This document shows positions 23,591-36,866 of a stretch of 64,000 nucleotides of DNA, in pieces. The first letter of the stretch is position 1. The number at the start of each line of letters is the position of its first letter. Under the pieces are notes generated by a model. It was not told where the DNA came from. It saw nothing but the letters and a program-made list of their open reading frames with translations, and ran no database searches. The DNA comes from Ficedula albicollis. Its lineage: Eukaryota > Chordata > Aves > Passeriformes > Muscicapidae. Where the stretch lies: contig NC_021683.1 of NCBI RefSeq assembly GCF_000247815.1, positions 11,989,676-12,053,675 of the forward strand. The letters run 5' to 3'. Made by a program: the position numbers and the translations under genes.

Positions 23591-25176
23591 TAGGAAGGGC
23601 AAGCCTTTTGACTACCAGCTAATAACTGTTATTAGGGGAAATTTCAGTTTCTAGTGTGTTAATTAGTAAGGTGAAAAAAAGATGAAAACCTACAGAATGC
23701 TTGCAAACTTACTTGGGAAAGAGTAGCTCTGTTAACAACAATAGTCCGTAATAACTACTTGTGGATCCTTACTGTGTGAGATGCTATGCTTTAATTATAG
23801 TTTTGTTTAAACAGCACATTTCTTGTATATCAGTAAGCCCTTCTGCTGTAGGAGAACTCTTGATCCAAACTATTTTCTGATTATCCGCTGAACAAAGATT
23901 TGGGGTTGGTAAATTTGTGGGAATAGCCTGAGTCAATTTACAAGTGGGGTTTGTCATTCATTGTTCAAGTGTCCTTTGTTAGAACTGTCTGTATGTTGCT
24001 TTATAAAACCATATTTGTTACTTGCAGATACTTGCTTGAAAGTAGAAGCTTTCATATAAAAATGGTTTTTAGTTGTGCTTTCTATTTGAGATTTTTCTCA
24101 TTTATAGGTATACGTGTTCTGCTTTAATAAAAATATCTAGCTAATGCACATATTCTTATATTCCCAAGCTTCTGCCTAGCAAATAAGCAGTTTTTCTTAC
24201 CTAGTTAAACTAGTTGCTCAAATGAAGGAGAGCTAGACTCAAAGTATCTAGCTTTACTGTTTTTATTGACATGTCTCAGAAGTTAATAGCCTCATGCATC
24301 ACTTTCTGTCTCGATGAATTCTATTTGATTTTCTTTTGTATACCTATTCCACAGAAAAAGCAATCACTGGGTTTATTTTGTACGTAGTATGTTAAATAAA
24401 GTTTTTTGGTTTAGGTATTTCAGTTTTCTCATTTTGTTTTGCACTGCTAAATTAGAGTAGCTGACCAGGAAGAGTAATCCATAGAATAGTAAATATTTGT
24501 TATAAAAAAGGAAATTACATCTACCTAAGAAAAGAAATTAAGGACCCCATGCTTTAAAATCTTAGGTTATTTGTATATCATTTTAGCCATATCTGATAAG
24601 AATCTTAGGTCATATATAGACACATTGGTTTTGTATTATAAGTGCCTTAATTATTCAGAGTTCATTAGTTTCCTTTTTTCACAACTCAAAATAAATGAAA
24701 GTTGGATGAGTTTTGCTATTCAGTAGCAGCAGCTACACAACATCACCAAGTGACAGTTTTATAGACAGCATGGTAATGGTTTATTCCTTTAGAAAGAAGG
24801 AGACAAAGTGATTATTATATCACTTATTATTTTAATGCAGAAATGAGGGTTTCCTACATTTGTAATTTAGATAGGTTGCCACCTTAATGCAAAGTTGTCT
24901 TTTGTATTGTGTCCTTACTTGCTCAATTTGCATTGTGCCTGTTGCTTTACACAGTATCTGTGGTTGGGTTTGTTGGCATTTTGAAAGTGAGTACTATTGT
25001 TTCATCTGTCTGGTGGCCCCAGGGAAGAAGAGACAGAAGTACCATCTGCAATACAATTCCCTTTTTTATTTATAGCTACCAGAAGTATAAAGCTGGAACA
25101 AGTATACTTGTGATATTATTTGGGATTAACAACATTTCTGAATTAATGTGACCTGATTGTAATCCTGCAGGTTTCT

Positions 25177-25587
25177 TTGTCCACCGTCAGGAAAATGAAT
25201 GATAGAGACCTTAACAGCACATGTGTACCTATGCTTGGTCTCATTGAACTAGAGGGATTTCTTCTACTGGAACAATCCTCTTGCCCTGGCCTCTTTTCCA
25301 ATTTCTCTGGTACATCCTATGCCTTTGTGCCCATTAGTGACTGGTACCAGTCCGGAATGGCAGGTGCTTGCTCAGATTTTGGAATAATGCCCTTTTTTTG
25401 CATTCTTACCCCTTGCCTGTTGAGAGTCTGGGCAGCACCCCTGCCTTCCCTTGGCAGAGAAGGCCCTGCTGGAGCCCAGGAAAGGGTCTCTCTGGAAAAC
25501 CCCATACTGGAGACTCTCGTTTCCCTTATTTCCTCTTGTGCATATGACATTCCTGCACCAAGTTGTATGTATACCTTGAGTGTATAA
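25177..25587. other. GC-richer block with a 136-codon open frame
   Basis: A plus-strand frame of 136 codons and minus-strand frames of 77-81 codons overlap here. None has a recognisable domain, and the plus frame shows no signal peptide or repeats. Higher GC content alone reduces stops. A 14-bp perfect palindrome, GACTGGTACCAGTC, lies at 25339-25352. A decayed retroelement or an unrecognised exon cannot be excluded. Confidence 0.25.
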
Positions 25588-28500
25588 TTGCATGCTTTGC
25601 TGGTAACTCACTTCCAAATGAACCAGGTCTATGTGTAAAAGCTACAATGGTAGCTAAAAAGCTATCTATATTTTTCTAGATATCATTTTAAATTGAGTGA
25701 AATAGAAAAAAAACCTTCTTTGATATTTTAAAGGCAATAAAAGTTTCCTTGATTTTCAGTTTTCTTGGAGGTCAGATGTAATACAGGTGTTTGTTGCATA
25801 GCAGGTATGTTGGACAGATACATAATGATGTAATATTCTTTGCTATGCTGCACTTAGTTTCATCTTGACAATAAAAATGAAAAGAACATTCAAAGATTTT
25901 TGTGCTAAGCTGAGGTGGCATCTTTTGAAAAGATTTGAATCGATGGTTTCCCAGTTAGATATGTATCTGCTTTATCTAAAATGTTAGACAGGTATACCAT
26001 GAGTAGACAACTCCAGATTATTTGTTTACAGATTCTATGTTGTTAGTAGATTTAATAAGCAAAGATGGGGATAATAGCTTTATCTGAGCAAAATACAGAA
26101 AATATCTATTAGTCCCACTAAATTGCACACATACTTTAATATTTTTTAACTGAAAGATCCTGCACTTTTATTTTATAATGGTTCAGGTTCTCTCTGGTTT
26201 AATGCTAAGGGCTCTCTGGGAGTGAAATGTGACAGTATTCCAATAGAAAAGATGAAGTGGCAGTGGTGTGATAAGGATGTGGTATGTAGGATGTTAATGT
26301 GAATGTATTAAATTAGTTTATATGCACCAGGAGAAGAGCTACTTGAGCAAGGTTACTGCCTACTAACCACTATAAATTCTCCAGTGAATGGAAGCATGCC
26401 CAGGATTTTACATGTGATTTTTTTGTTGTGGAAGCCCCATCACTGGCTGACTTAATAGCAGCTTTACTCAGAGCCTTATACTGTAAAAGCAGTTTGAGAG
26501 TGCTGCACTGAGCAATTAATGACATGGGGGATATTTCAAACAGTACCTAAAGAAATTTCTATTTCAATGGGATGGTATTATGGATGCTGGTTGTTCTCTT
26601 TGCACAGATCAAAATTAGCTAAAATTGGTTTTCTATTTAGTAAATATAATTTCTGAGAGGTAGGACATTGTATCGTGTGTTCTGTGGGAATTTCAGTGTA
26701 GAATATGCTTCTGCTGTGCCCTCTGCAAAAACCACTTCTTGTACAGAATTAACAGTTCAGTTTAATGGATTACATAGCTGTCGTCTTCCTCAGTTTTATA
26801 TCTAAAGTCTCTGTACTTTTGTTCTAGAAAAATAATGAAAGCATTCTTCCGATCAAGCTGCTTCTGCAACTTTTATTTTGTGTTAGCTGAATTAAATTCA
26901 CAGGTTAATGGGAGTAATGAGGGTAGAACAATTCCATTTCTCAGGAAAACGGGCCATTTGTTCTGAAAGAAAGAGAGATACTCCGTTATAAATACCTAAT
27001 GTTTTTGTAATATAGAATATGGTGACAAAAAATCTAATTGATCTGACTGATTGATGGAGCCAAAATTTCTGAGGTTCTAGAGGAGAAAGGAAAGGAATTG
27101 TAAGAAAAAACCCCAAACCAAACATGCAAAAATGGGCTTACATGTAATGGAAAGGGATATGATATTTCAGGAAAACAGAAAAATTTGGATTTTCACTTGA
27201 ATTTAAAAAAGGTCATAATTATATATAGCTTTTTGTAAACAATCCTCTTCTAATGCTGGTTAGCTCTATAGATCTTGGTAAGAGTTCTGGCAATGAGCTC
27301 ATGTTTTATTTCTTCATACGAAGATCTCACTTTATTACCATTTGAGCATCTTTTCCACATGTGAGAACAATCAAACATTTTGTTTGAAAACTACAAAATG
27401 AAATACAAAGCTTTTCTATTCCTCCAACTTCCTAGAAGTTTGGATGTGTGGCAATAAAAGGCATTGTCATAAGGCAAAACCAACATTTTCCATGTATATA
27501 TATCTTATGTTTGTCTCTTTGTGGTTAGTTCTGGCTCACAATGAAAATGAAGAAGTGAACAGTACTTATTTGAAATACTTAAGTGTGAGCTTAATCCCAT
27601 TAGGTTAGTTCTGTAATTCACCAGGGTGCCTGTGTCTGCTTCAGTATGTGAGTATTACTTGAATGTGCGGGTGGAGGTTATGAAACTTTTGGCTTCAGTG
27701 ATGCAGCATTGTAGTTCAAGGACTGACTACTTTATACAAAATAGTAATTCTTAAAAAATATTTTAAAATATTCTGCAATTTGTGACCATGTTTTGTGCCA
27801 TTTAATGTGCATTGTTTATCATTGTTTAATTTTTAATAGACTGTGTTGAATAAGACTGAATAAGAAGAGAATATCAGTATTTGTGCAGACGGTGAGCTCA
27901 TATTTTCAGGAAATACATGCAAATGCTTGGCTAGCCTTAAAAATAGATGGTAGTTACATCTACATTTCTTTTTTGCTGTGGTCATTCCTCTTTAATAAGA
28001 AGGGATTTTTTATTTAGCAACAGCTTTGTCTGGCTTCCTTTATTATGTTTCCATCTATTTTTGTTCCTGGAATGCACCTGCTCAGTAGTTATCTAATCTT
28101 TCTTAGAAGTTTACACTCTCAAGTAAAAGCTTTGAAGTTTACAGTGATTAGTGTTTTATGGCATAGGAGATATGTATAGTTCCTTCTTTTACAGTGTTAG
28201 AGCTATTATGCACCTGGTGAAAAGATAGACATTAAAGTGCAGATGACGAACTTTTAAAATATTTAGTAGATTAAAGTACTGAATTACTCCCTACTTCTTG
28301 TTCAAGGTCCTTCATTTTATAAAAAAAATTCTGCCAGTTTGGGTTTTGAAGACAAGGGCCTTTCATGTGTGGTTGTACACTGCAGACATCAGACATTTTG
28401 CAAAAAGGTACTAGAGAGTTATAGAAATCTACTTTTAAACTAGAACAGTATTGAAATTTTACTGATTCTAGTACTCTATAGCAGCATTGCATTTTCTTGA

Positions 28501-29460
28501 AAATGTACATGACCATTTTTCATCCAGACACTTAGGGTTTTCATGTTTGCAGAAGCACTGTATTTAACAAGCATCTTTGGAAGGTGGATCTTGTGTAATT
28601 TTTAATATGTAAGGGAGATGCTGTTTAAGCAGCTGTTTGCATACCTATGGACTGAGAAATATCATATAGATGACCTAAAATAACTGATTTTTCCTATTAT
28701 TTAAAGTGATATATGCATATATATTTATATAAGCAAACATCTTACCAGTACACAATCTGCATATTTTTTAGCCACTGAGTGGTAAAAAGTGAATTATATT
28801 TTTCTCTAAAATAACCTAAAAAGAAAAGAGGCTGAGGAAAGTGGTTCCTGTGGTGTGAAATTTGAAACATTTTCAGGTCCCATGAGTAAGAGATTTACCC
28901 TAGGTTTGGGAATTCTGAAATGGTTCTGATGCTCTTTTGAGTTTATCAGTGAAGATGCCCTTAAATTCAAATTCAGTTTTAGTCCTCCTGAATGCAGTCT
29001 GAACCAAAGGCCATGAATTCCTGTGGCCTTGAAGTCCTTGATGCTGAGCTCATGTAGCCAAGTGCACAGGCACCTGCTCTCCTGTGTACTTTAGTTTTCC
29101 CTGTTTTTTACATAGGACAATAAGGAACGTTGCTGGTTTAGAATCTCCTGTGCTTTCTGTTAAAAAATGGACACCCATTTTGGTGTTTGAGCTATTGTGG
29201 AAATAATAAGTAATATCAATGTGCCTGCTGGAATAAGCAGAGTAGAATTCTTTGAAAAATTTGAATTGCACTAATTTACACAAACTAGAAACTGAAGTGG
29301 AATTGCCGACTCTTTCCTGTTAATCCTGGGATTTCTTCTGGAGATAAATACATGTTGTTGTTGAAGGTATTGCTTGACGGTATTGTTATGAATATTTTTT
29401 TGCAAAATCACAGGAAAGTGTATTATTATGAGATAAGAAAAAAACCAAAAAAATTATACA

Positions 29461-29492
29461 TAGCTACTAGATAGCTACTTTAGATAGCTACT
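29461..29492. repeat. Three near-tandem copies of TAGCTACT
   Basis: TAGCTACT recurs at 29461-29468, 29472-29479 and 29485-29492, the latter two preceded by AGA/TAGA. It is a minor local amplification. Confidence 0.75.
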
Positions 29493-32400
29493 AAAAACCA
29501 GTAAAATACTATTGTATATGCTAGCTCATTAAGTAATGAGTTTTCTCTTAGGATAGAACCCCTTTCCCTAAATATTGACAAATTAGGAGACAAATAAGAT
29601 TTGAAAAAGAATGGACTGGAGAAACTTGGCTTAGAGTTTTGTGGTGGGGTCATTTTGGTTTTGTTTAGGGTTGATTTTTTTACATATGGCTGATAGCGTT
29701 GACTGGAATCTGCAGTGAGGTGCACTCAGTGTGCTCAGAAAGACTGAAATCTGATCTAATCAGGGCTTGGCCTAGGAATGTAATAAATTGTCAATGCAGG
29801 ACTTTTGCATTCATTTACACTAATATAGAGTGTCTCATTTCTGAGAGGTAAATCACATTGGCTTTAGTACTTTATTTTCCATCTTGTATGTAAGTAAACT
29901 GCAGGATCAACTGGGAGGTTGAATCAATCTGCTATTTATTACCTCGAAATGTGACACCCAATTTTAAGTGCCTTATTCCCTTATGATTTAAGCAGAGTAG
30001 TGCACTACGTTTAAACAGTATAGAAACCAGCTTTACTCTTAGTGGATTTTTCACTTGAGATGTGATGGATTTACATTTGTAAAAATCTTTCTGTGCATCA
30101 TTATGTTATTACATAAAATAGAGTTTCAGACTGAAATGGAGAGAACAAGAAAAGTAATTCCAGTTTTTCCTGTCATCTAATAATTGTTAATAACTGTATA
30201 GGTTGTTTCTATAGATTTTTATTCAAATCAAATACTTGAATAATATGTTATCTGGTAATTTTATGGTTTTTTATTTATAACAGTTTAGGATTTCTTAATA
30301 AATTATTTTCCAAAGAAACTATGATTACATGTAGAGCGCAGGGCATTTCAGACACTTTCCCCAAATGGGTACTTGTGGTTTAACGCAACTTCACTGATTT
30401 ATGGAAGTGAAAAGAGGAGACTTTGGATTTTGGTGTTGCTGGTTTTGTTCTCCTTTGAGATTTTTGTTTTGTTTTGCTTTGGCTTTTTTGGCTTTTTTGT
30501 CTTTTTTTTTTTTTGTTTTTATGACTGTCATGGAATAAGAACTAAAATCTAGCTGTTCTTCCAGTATTGTATTCTGGTGCCATACAGCACTGTGATCTCT
30601 AATACTGTTAACTTATATCATTGAGTTTTTCATCATACGCTTAAACACAATTTTCATGTGTTTATCTACTTTTTAAGGAATTAATCGGATACCTACAGAT
30701 AACTTAGCACTTTAAAAACCCTACAGAATTATTTGAATAAAAAGGCAGCACCCATAATAGTGATTGTCTGAATAATTTTGACTTCTTGATCACATTGTGT
30801 ATGACTTAGTTGAGATAAAAGTCTCTCTGATTATTTTTGTACCTCTACTCTGCTTTTTCTACTAGAAAGTTTTATTTAACTTCCATCAAGTTGTTTGCAA
30901 AATCAATGTTATGGTTTTGAAAATATTAAACTAATTAAATTAAGGAAAAGGTTTCTCATGCAAATGAAAAGTAACCCGTTTTCTGAGGCTATGCCTTTGG
31001 ACCCCAAATCAGAAAAACACTTGAACATATACTTTTTTATTTTAGCATGTTAGTTTGAACTTTTAGCAAAGTTTTGTCAAGTCAGTGATGTTCTTTCCTA
31101 TGTAGTATTTAAATGGAAAGCATATAAAAGCACCCAATTCTTGTAAACTTGAGCAAAGCTCTTTTGCTTGCACTGTTTGCAGCCATGATCTTTGACAGCC
31201 TTCGTGTTCTTGGAAGTAAATCTTACATTTGGAATAGAGGATCTGAAGTAAGGAGGAAGTATACTCACACTACCAACTTCTCTCATGTATTTAGCACTCG
31301 AGAAATACTTGCTATATGGGAGTAGTGGCAAAGGGCTAACTATTTTATTCCACAAATGAACGCAGCTGATAAAAATTTTTGCATAGAAGTCAAATGAATA
31401 GATAAACTATGTTCAGGCACACAAAATTGTAAAGATATCTTGAATCATTACCTGGTACTTGAAAAAGTTTGCTTTGACCAGCTTTTTTCCCCTTCTTGTT
31501 TTATTACAGGCATACTGTATGTTCAATAGTAAAGAGAGGGGAAAGCATATGGCCTCCTGTTTGAACTTCTGTAATTAATCCTTCCAAATACTATTTCCTT
31601 GGAAAGTTATTTTTAATTTTATTGCAGTCTGTTGTTGTATTCTCCCACACAATCACTTGGGCAACATTTGTATCGATGAAAACGACATAAAGCAGCTCTT
31701 AACTAAAAGGAGACTGCTGTTTTACACAACATGTAAATGATTAAGTGATAGATTTTTATTACTGTTTGTGTGTAGAGTGCACTACAGCATTTGAACATTA
31801 ACTCTCCCCCCATCCTGCCCCAAATCTGTGCAGTCCTACAGAGTGTATTTAAGATTTTTTGCTGTTAAAAATTATATGGCTTATTTTTCATTAAGATTTT
31901 TAAAGCACCAGTTATTCCCTTAGAGATAAATTGATATTTCTGCATATGTTCTATGGATTCTTGAAGTCATGCAAAATAAAATTCTGCACTGTGGAATTGC
32001 TTATACAGAAGCTAAAGGTTATAGCTGTAAGTGATGAAAAAAATACTGAGAAATAAAAGATATCAGGTTGGTCCCATCTCAGTCACTGTCCCGTATAAGA
32101 AAAATACTAAAAGAAAAAAAAGTCTGCCTGTTCCTAAAAACCTGCTTTGTTATTTGCCTACATAGAGAATTAGAGATGTGTGCACTGAGCATGGCTACTG
32201 GATGCTGCAACCATGTAAGGCAGTGTAGAGGAAGGAACATTTCAAATGAAAGTGTATGATCATGGAGAGCTCTAAAGATTGTATTTTTGAATACCTTAAA
32301 ATGTTTTCCTGAAGTCCATGCAAAGCAATTCAGTTGAATGGTATGATTATTTTTATGTAACAGAGAACATATCAAATTATCTTGATTAGAGTTGCCTACA

Positions 32401-35400
32401 AAGAATTGAAAGATGACAAATGTTGTATAGATGTTTTCTGAGGTTGTCTTGAAATGTAGGTGGAGAGATAATTTTCCTCCGATTTAATCTTGACATGAAC
32501 TAGAGTTATTCTAAATTTCATGCTTTTAGATAGCTTATAGTAAAATCCACCCTTTAAAGATATTTCCTGGAATGTTTCTTTTCTCTCTTTCCCTCTTCAT
32601 CCATATCAATTTTTCATCAGATTTAGTGAGGGGGATTTGTACAGCTATATTAGCCTGAATGCTGTTGATTTTAAAGGTTGTAATTGGGAGCATAATTTCA
32701 GTTAAGAGGTCTACTGGCAAGAAATAAAACTGACAAGAAACAGTGGACATAAAATGTAGTTTTATTCAAATAAACTGAAGGGTGAAAGCAATGTGTAACC
32801 CATATCTCTTAGCAACTTAATTCCTATTCAAGGATCACAGTAAGTTCACATTTCTAGGAGTGTGTTCAAGGTCTGCCTGTTAGGAATGTTTACTTGTTGG
32901 TTTTGTTCCTTGAAACTGAAATTGCTGAATTGTACCAGAGAGGACAACACAGGCTTGATTTACATAGGCACAGTCCTCATTAATTCAGGTGCAGTATTAG
33001 GTCAGCAACTCAGCAGAACCAGGATTGGGTAGTGCCTTGTCTGCAAATTCAGTTCCTGTTTTTCTTCAAAGATATGCTTTTCAATTCTGTCACATATAAA
33101 CATTGGGTTTAAATAGAGCACTTCTTTAAGGCTAGATGAAGTCATACTTCTGCTGAATAGCAACACTTTTTCTTAGCCTACATGTATGAATTATACATGT
33201 GAAATAGAGCTGTCTAAATGTCAACTTTAAACTCAAGTGCTTAAATAATATTAGTTATCATGACTAGTTCATATATTTTTAAGTAAAATTAATTGGATTG
33301 TATAATACTTTTAGGAAAATGTTATAACTTCCTTTGGTTTTTTATAAAATATGCATGTGAACTATCAGACATTTATGTTTGTTAGTCATAGAAAAGTAAT
33401 ACTTTTATGAAAAATTAGCTATAGAAAAATCAGCTTTACTCTAGTTTTGCCTCTTTTTTCAAAAGATTGCACTATCCTTGCAGAAGTCTATTACATCTCT
33501 GTTGCACTAGAAAACCTTACAGTATTTCAAAGCACTATTCCATTTATTTAGGAAGCACAGACCATCCTCACTGAGAGCCTTAGCCTCTAATGCCATTCAT
33601 GTCAAACACGTGATGTTGTCACGCTCCATACTCCAACCAGAAGAAGACACCAGGTTTGCTTCTGGAATTGGTAGCCAATAGTAAGGCTTTGTTAATGTTC
33701 TAAACTGTCTAAAATATTTTCATTCTCATTCTGTTTTATTAGCATTACTTTAAAATGGGATTCCTTACAGCTCTGAGTGCTGTAGATTTATAATAAATTT
33801 GATTGTCCAAGAGCAATCTAGAGCTTAGCACCCCAACTGAAGTTATTTGAAGGGCATGGAGCAGAAAGAACTGGATCTTATGAATTATCAACTCCTTGAT
33901 GCCTTATCCCTTGATATTTCTCTGTACTTTTAAAAATAAGTGAGAGTGTCAAACTTTTAGAGAATGTGAAGTGTAACTGAGGACTTAATTACTGTGATGT
34001 TGGTGTGGGTGCTTAAAAAACTCAAAAGGCAGATAGATAAATCTGCAGAGAAAAAACCTTCCCTCATCAAGGAGTGCTTATGGAATAAAGCTTGTTTTGA
34101 CCGTGATTGGAGATTGAAAAATGTATCATTTTATGCTTTTCAAGGGGCAATCCTGTTTTCTGCTGGTTACTGTTGCAGAAAGGATAGATCATCTTTGGGG
34201 GGCGGGGGTCAGTTCCTATGTAGTAGTTGATTTGTTTGAATGGAAGCAAATAAACCTGAACCTTTAGATTATTTAGGATCAGGGCTTTTGAGTTACTTTT
34301 GTTTCACTGAAAGACAAGCAGGTACGTAGAGAAAAGTAGAAAAGTTTCTTAGTATAAGCATTTCCTCTGTGTTTATAGTGCAGATGGGTAAATATTCCTC
34401 AACTCTGAGGCCTGACCTCAAAACTGTAGTTTAATAACTAACTGTAGCTGTAGTAGATTCTGTCACAGTTATCTCTCTGGTGTATGTCACAGAAGCAAGT
34501 CTAGTGTTTCTTTAGTACCTGTCCTTCAGGTTACATTTCTCATTGCTGTCCATGACACTTCTGTTTCTCAATTTTTTTTTTCTTTTCTCCTGTGCTTGGG
34601 TTCAGTTTAACTTTCACCTAATTTTCACACTGAAAGAATAAGAAAGAAAAACTCTTCATACATTGGTTCACTTTTTGATATGCAATTTGCTACAGAAATT
34701 GTATCAAAGGAAATAGGTCTTTAGATTCCAAAGACACACTAAGAAATTCTGTGTCCCATTCCTATGTTCTTCAGGATTTTGCCTAGCAGAGTATTAGAAA
34801 GAAGCACTGCATAACTTTCCAGGCATTCATGTTTTGCTTGTGCTCTCACAAATCTAATCTGCCTGCAAAATAGATGATGAAGCTGGCTCTAGTTGCAAGC
34901 AGTGGGAGGCTTTCCCTTTAACAGGTGAGTCATGACAACATAATATTCCATTTTAATGCTGTTATTTAAATCCTTTCTTATTGTTTTCTTATGATGTATG
35001 GTTTGTGCAGACTTTATGAAAGAAGCAATGAAGTAGGGGTTCCTGTGAATCAGGTTTATATTTAAAATTATGCAGATTTACTGGAGTAGTACTGTAATTG
35101 GGCACTCCCTCCTCTAAGACCTTAATTAATAAATAGATGTTCTCTTACACTTTAGTAGTTCTTTCTCATTTCTGTCTACTAGTAAACTGTGTTTTTCTTG
35201 TTATAAAATACCATGAGTTAAACATTGAGTTCACCTGACTCTTGCAACCACAGACAATGTTGCAGGATGACACTTCTTTACCCCTCTTAATATTGATTCT
35301 TTAATATGCTTAGGTTAAAGAGAACTGATTATAGGAAGCTGTGGGTGCTCATTGGTGAGATATTTTAGTAGTAAAACAGCTTCAGGGTCTGGTAAGCTAA

Positions 35401-35809
35401 CAACCTTACAGGAGATAAGACATAAGTATGTATTGAATGCAAAAATGTAATCCTGATTAAAGCTTTCTGGGGACAAAATATTGAGACCATGTATGGGGCA
35501 GTTGTTTTGCTTTTGAAATACTTCCTCAGCCCACCCAGTACAGTTTGTGTTCTCCTGTATTGGAAGACTGTTCTCTGTAAATTAAGGGTTGTACTATGTC
35601 AGCTCAAGATGAGCTGTCAGCTGTATGATGTAGAAACTTGTTGCCATTCAGGAAGTGCTCAACTGCTCAATTGTTTCGATAAAAATGACCATCATTGTTT
35701 GAACAGCACAATATATTTATTAATTTATTTTAAAATGGGTAGTCATAATTTGAAGGTCTTGTCTTAGTTCAGTTGAAGATTTGAATTATGATGTAAAATA
35801 TTCCAGGTA

Positions 35810-36260
35810 AAATAAGATTTGCTTGTAAATGATTCATTTGGTAGTTATTAAATCACATTCTAGCTCTCACCTGCCATAAGGAGTTTATCAGAGTGCTTTA
35901 ATGGCATGGCAAACAGCTGGCTGTCTATTAGCCCTTTAAAGCTGGAAAGCCATTGGCTAGTTTACTATGTTAGATTTATTCTTTACAGGGAGTTATTTTA
36001 CAAGGTGGATGGTGTTGGAAGGCATTTTGGTTTCAGTTTATGAATACTTTATTTCTGTGGTAAAGAAAGCATAAAGGAGGTTTGCATACCGGGAAAAGTC
36101 TAATTACTGCTTAACTAGATGGAGTGGTAGTTAGATGGCCAAAGGACCCTTCAGAATTAATGTGCCATTTGCTCTTGCTGTAAACAAAATCAAAATTTCC
36201 TTGCCCTTCTAAAGCTAAAGAATGAGCTTTTCACCTAGGAATTCAGCATAGAATGAAAAG
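35810..36260. promoter_or_regulatory. Candidate conserved regulatory block
   Basis: A repeat-free block contains E-boxes (CAGCTG and CACCTG), TAATTACTGCTTAA and AATTAATGTG. It differs in texture from the poly-A/T-rich DNA on either side. No exon is evident. This is a texture-based call only. Confidence 0.2.
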
Positions 36261-36742
36261 ATAACTCTGAAGCCATCAGATGTGAATTCCCTCAGAACTA
36301 TACTTTTCCCCTTCCTTAGTCTGGAGCATGTGCTGCATAGTCATGTCCACACTGTCAGTGTGTTGGTTGATTGGTTGGGGTTTTTTCACATGTGTCTGTG
36401 TACAAAGAATGTCAGCAGCAGTTTTGAGAAGTGTGTAAAGCCTGTGCTGCACTGTCTCTGTAAGTAGATGGTCCTGTGATAAGACAACACGAACTGTGCC
36501 ATTGAAGTGAAGAGTAAAGTAATTGTCCTAGAAAGGAGTCAGTAGCTGGTATGGGAGTCGTTCCTTGTCTGGATTAAAGACAGGAGCACATAATCTAAAG
36601 GTCAGTTCTGATTAGTACAGGGGTTGATTATATGGTTAAATACAGAAAATATGTAGAGTATTTCATAAGGACTTCAGCTCTTGCTTGGCTATCAGCTCAG
36701 TGTTTTTTTTCTTATTGTTAATAATGTCTGTTTTCATTACAG

Positions 36743-36860
36743 GATTGCCAGAAAATTGGTGGGTATGTGTGCCACCAAGGCAGTCCACAGAGCCCTGAGA
36801 TTGCCTCTTGTAATTTCAAAAGTGTTTAAGAAATGGAGTTTACCTCGGTGCAGTTGGCAG
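36743..36860 (+). other. Candidate 118-bp exon
   Basis: A long pyrimidine-rich run ending TTTTCATTACAG (36731-36742) precedes 118 bases that end TTGGCAG, directly followed by the donor GTAACT (36861-36866). One frame is open throughout (codons from 36744), giving a basic 39-residue peptide with no known domain; the other two contain stops. The basic composition and lack of a match make a non-coding RNA exon or a cryptic site about as likely as a coding exon. Confidence 0.25.
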
Positions 36861-36866
36861 GTAACT

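Larger units (their letters stand above)
23591..35809. other. Long AT-rich non-coding interval
   Basis: I find no transposon, RNA gene or splice-bounded exon in this 12 kb. Notable only are a GC-richer block at 25177-25587, a short tandem at 29461-29492, and a T-rich TTTTG/TTTTTGGC tract near 30455-30523. A TATAAAAG word at 31123-31130 lacks any supporting promoter context. Confidence 0.45.

Noticed and set aside
31098..31355. TATAAAAG promoter on the plus strand, or an 85-codon minus-strand gene
   Set aside because: The TATA word has no CpG, initiator or exon context, and the minus frame would need a 26-base intron to use its apparent splice sites.
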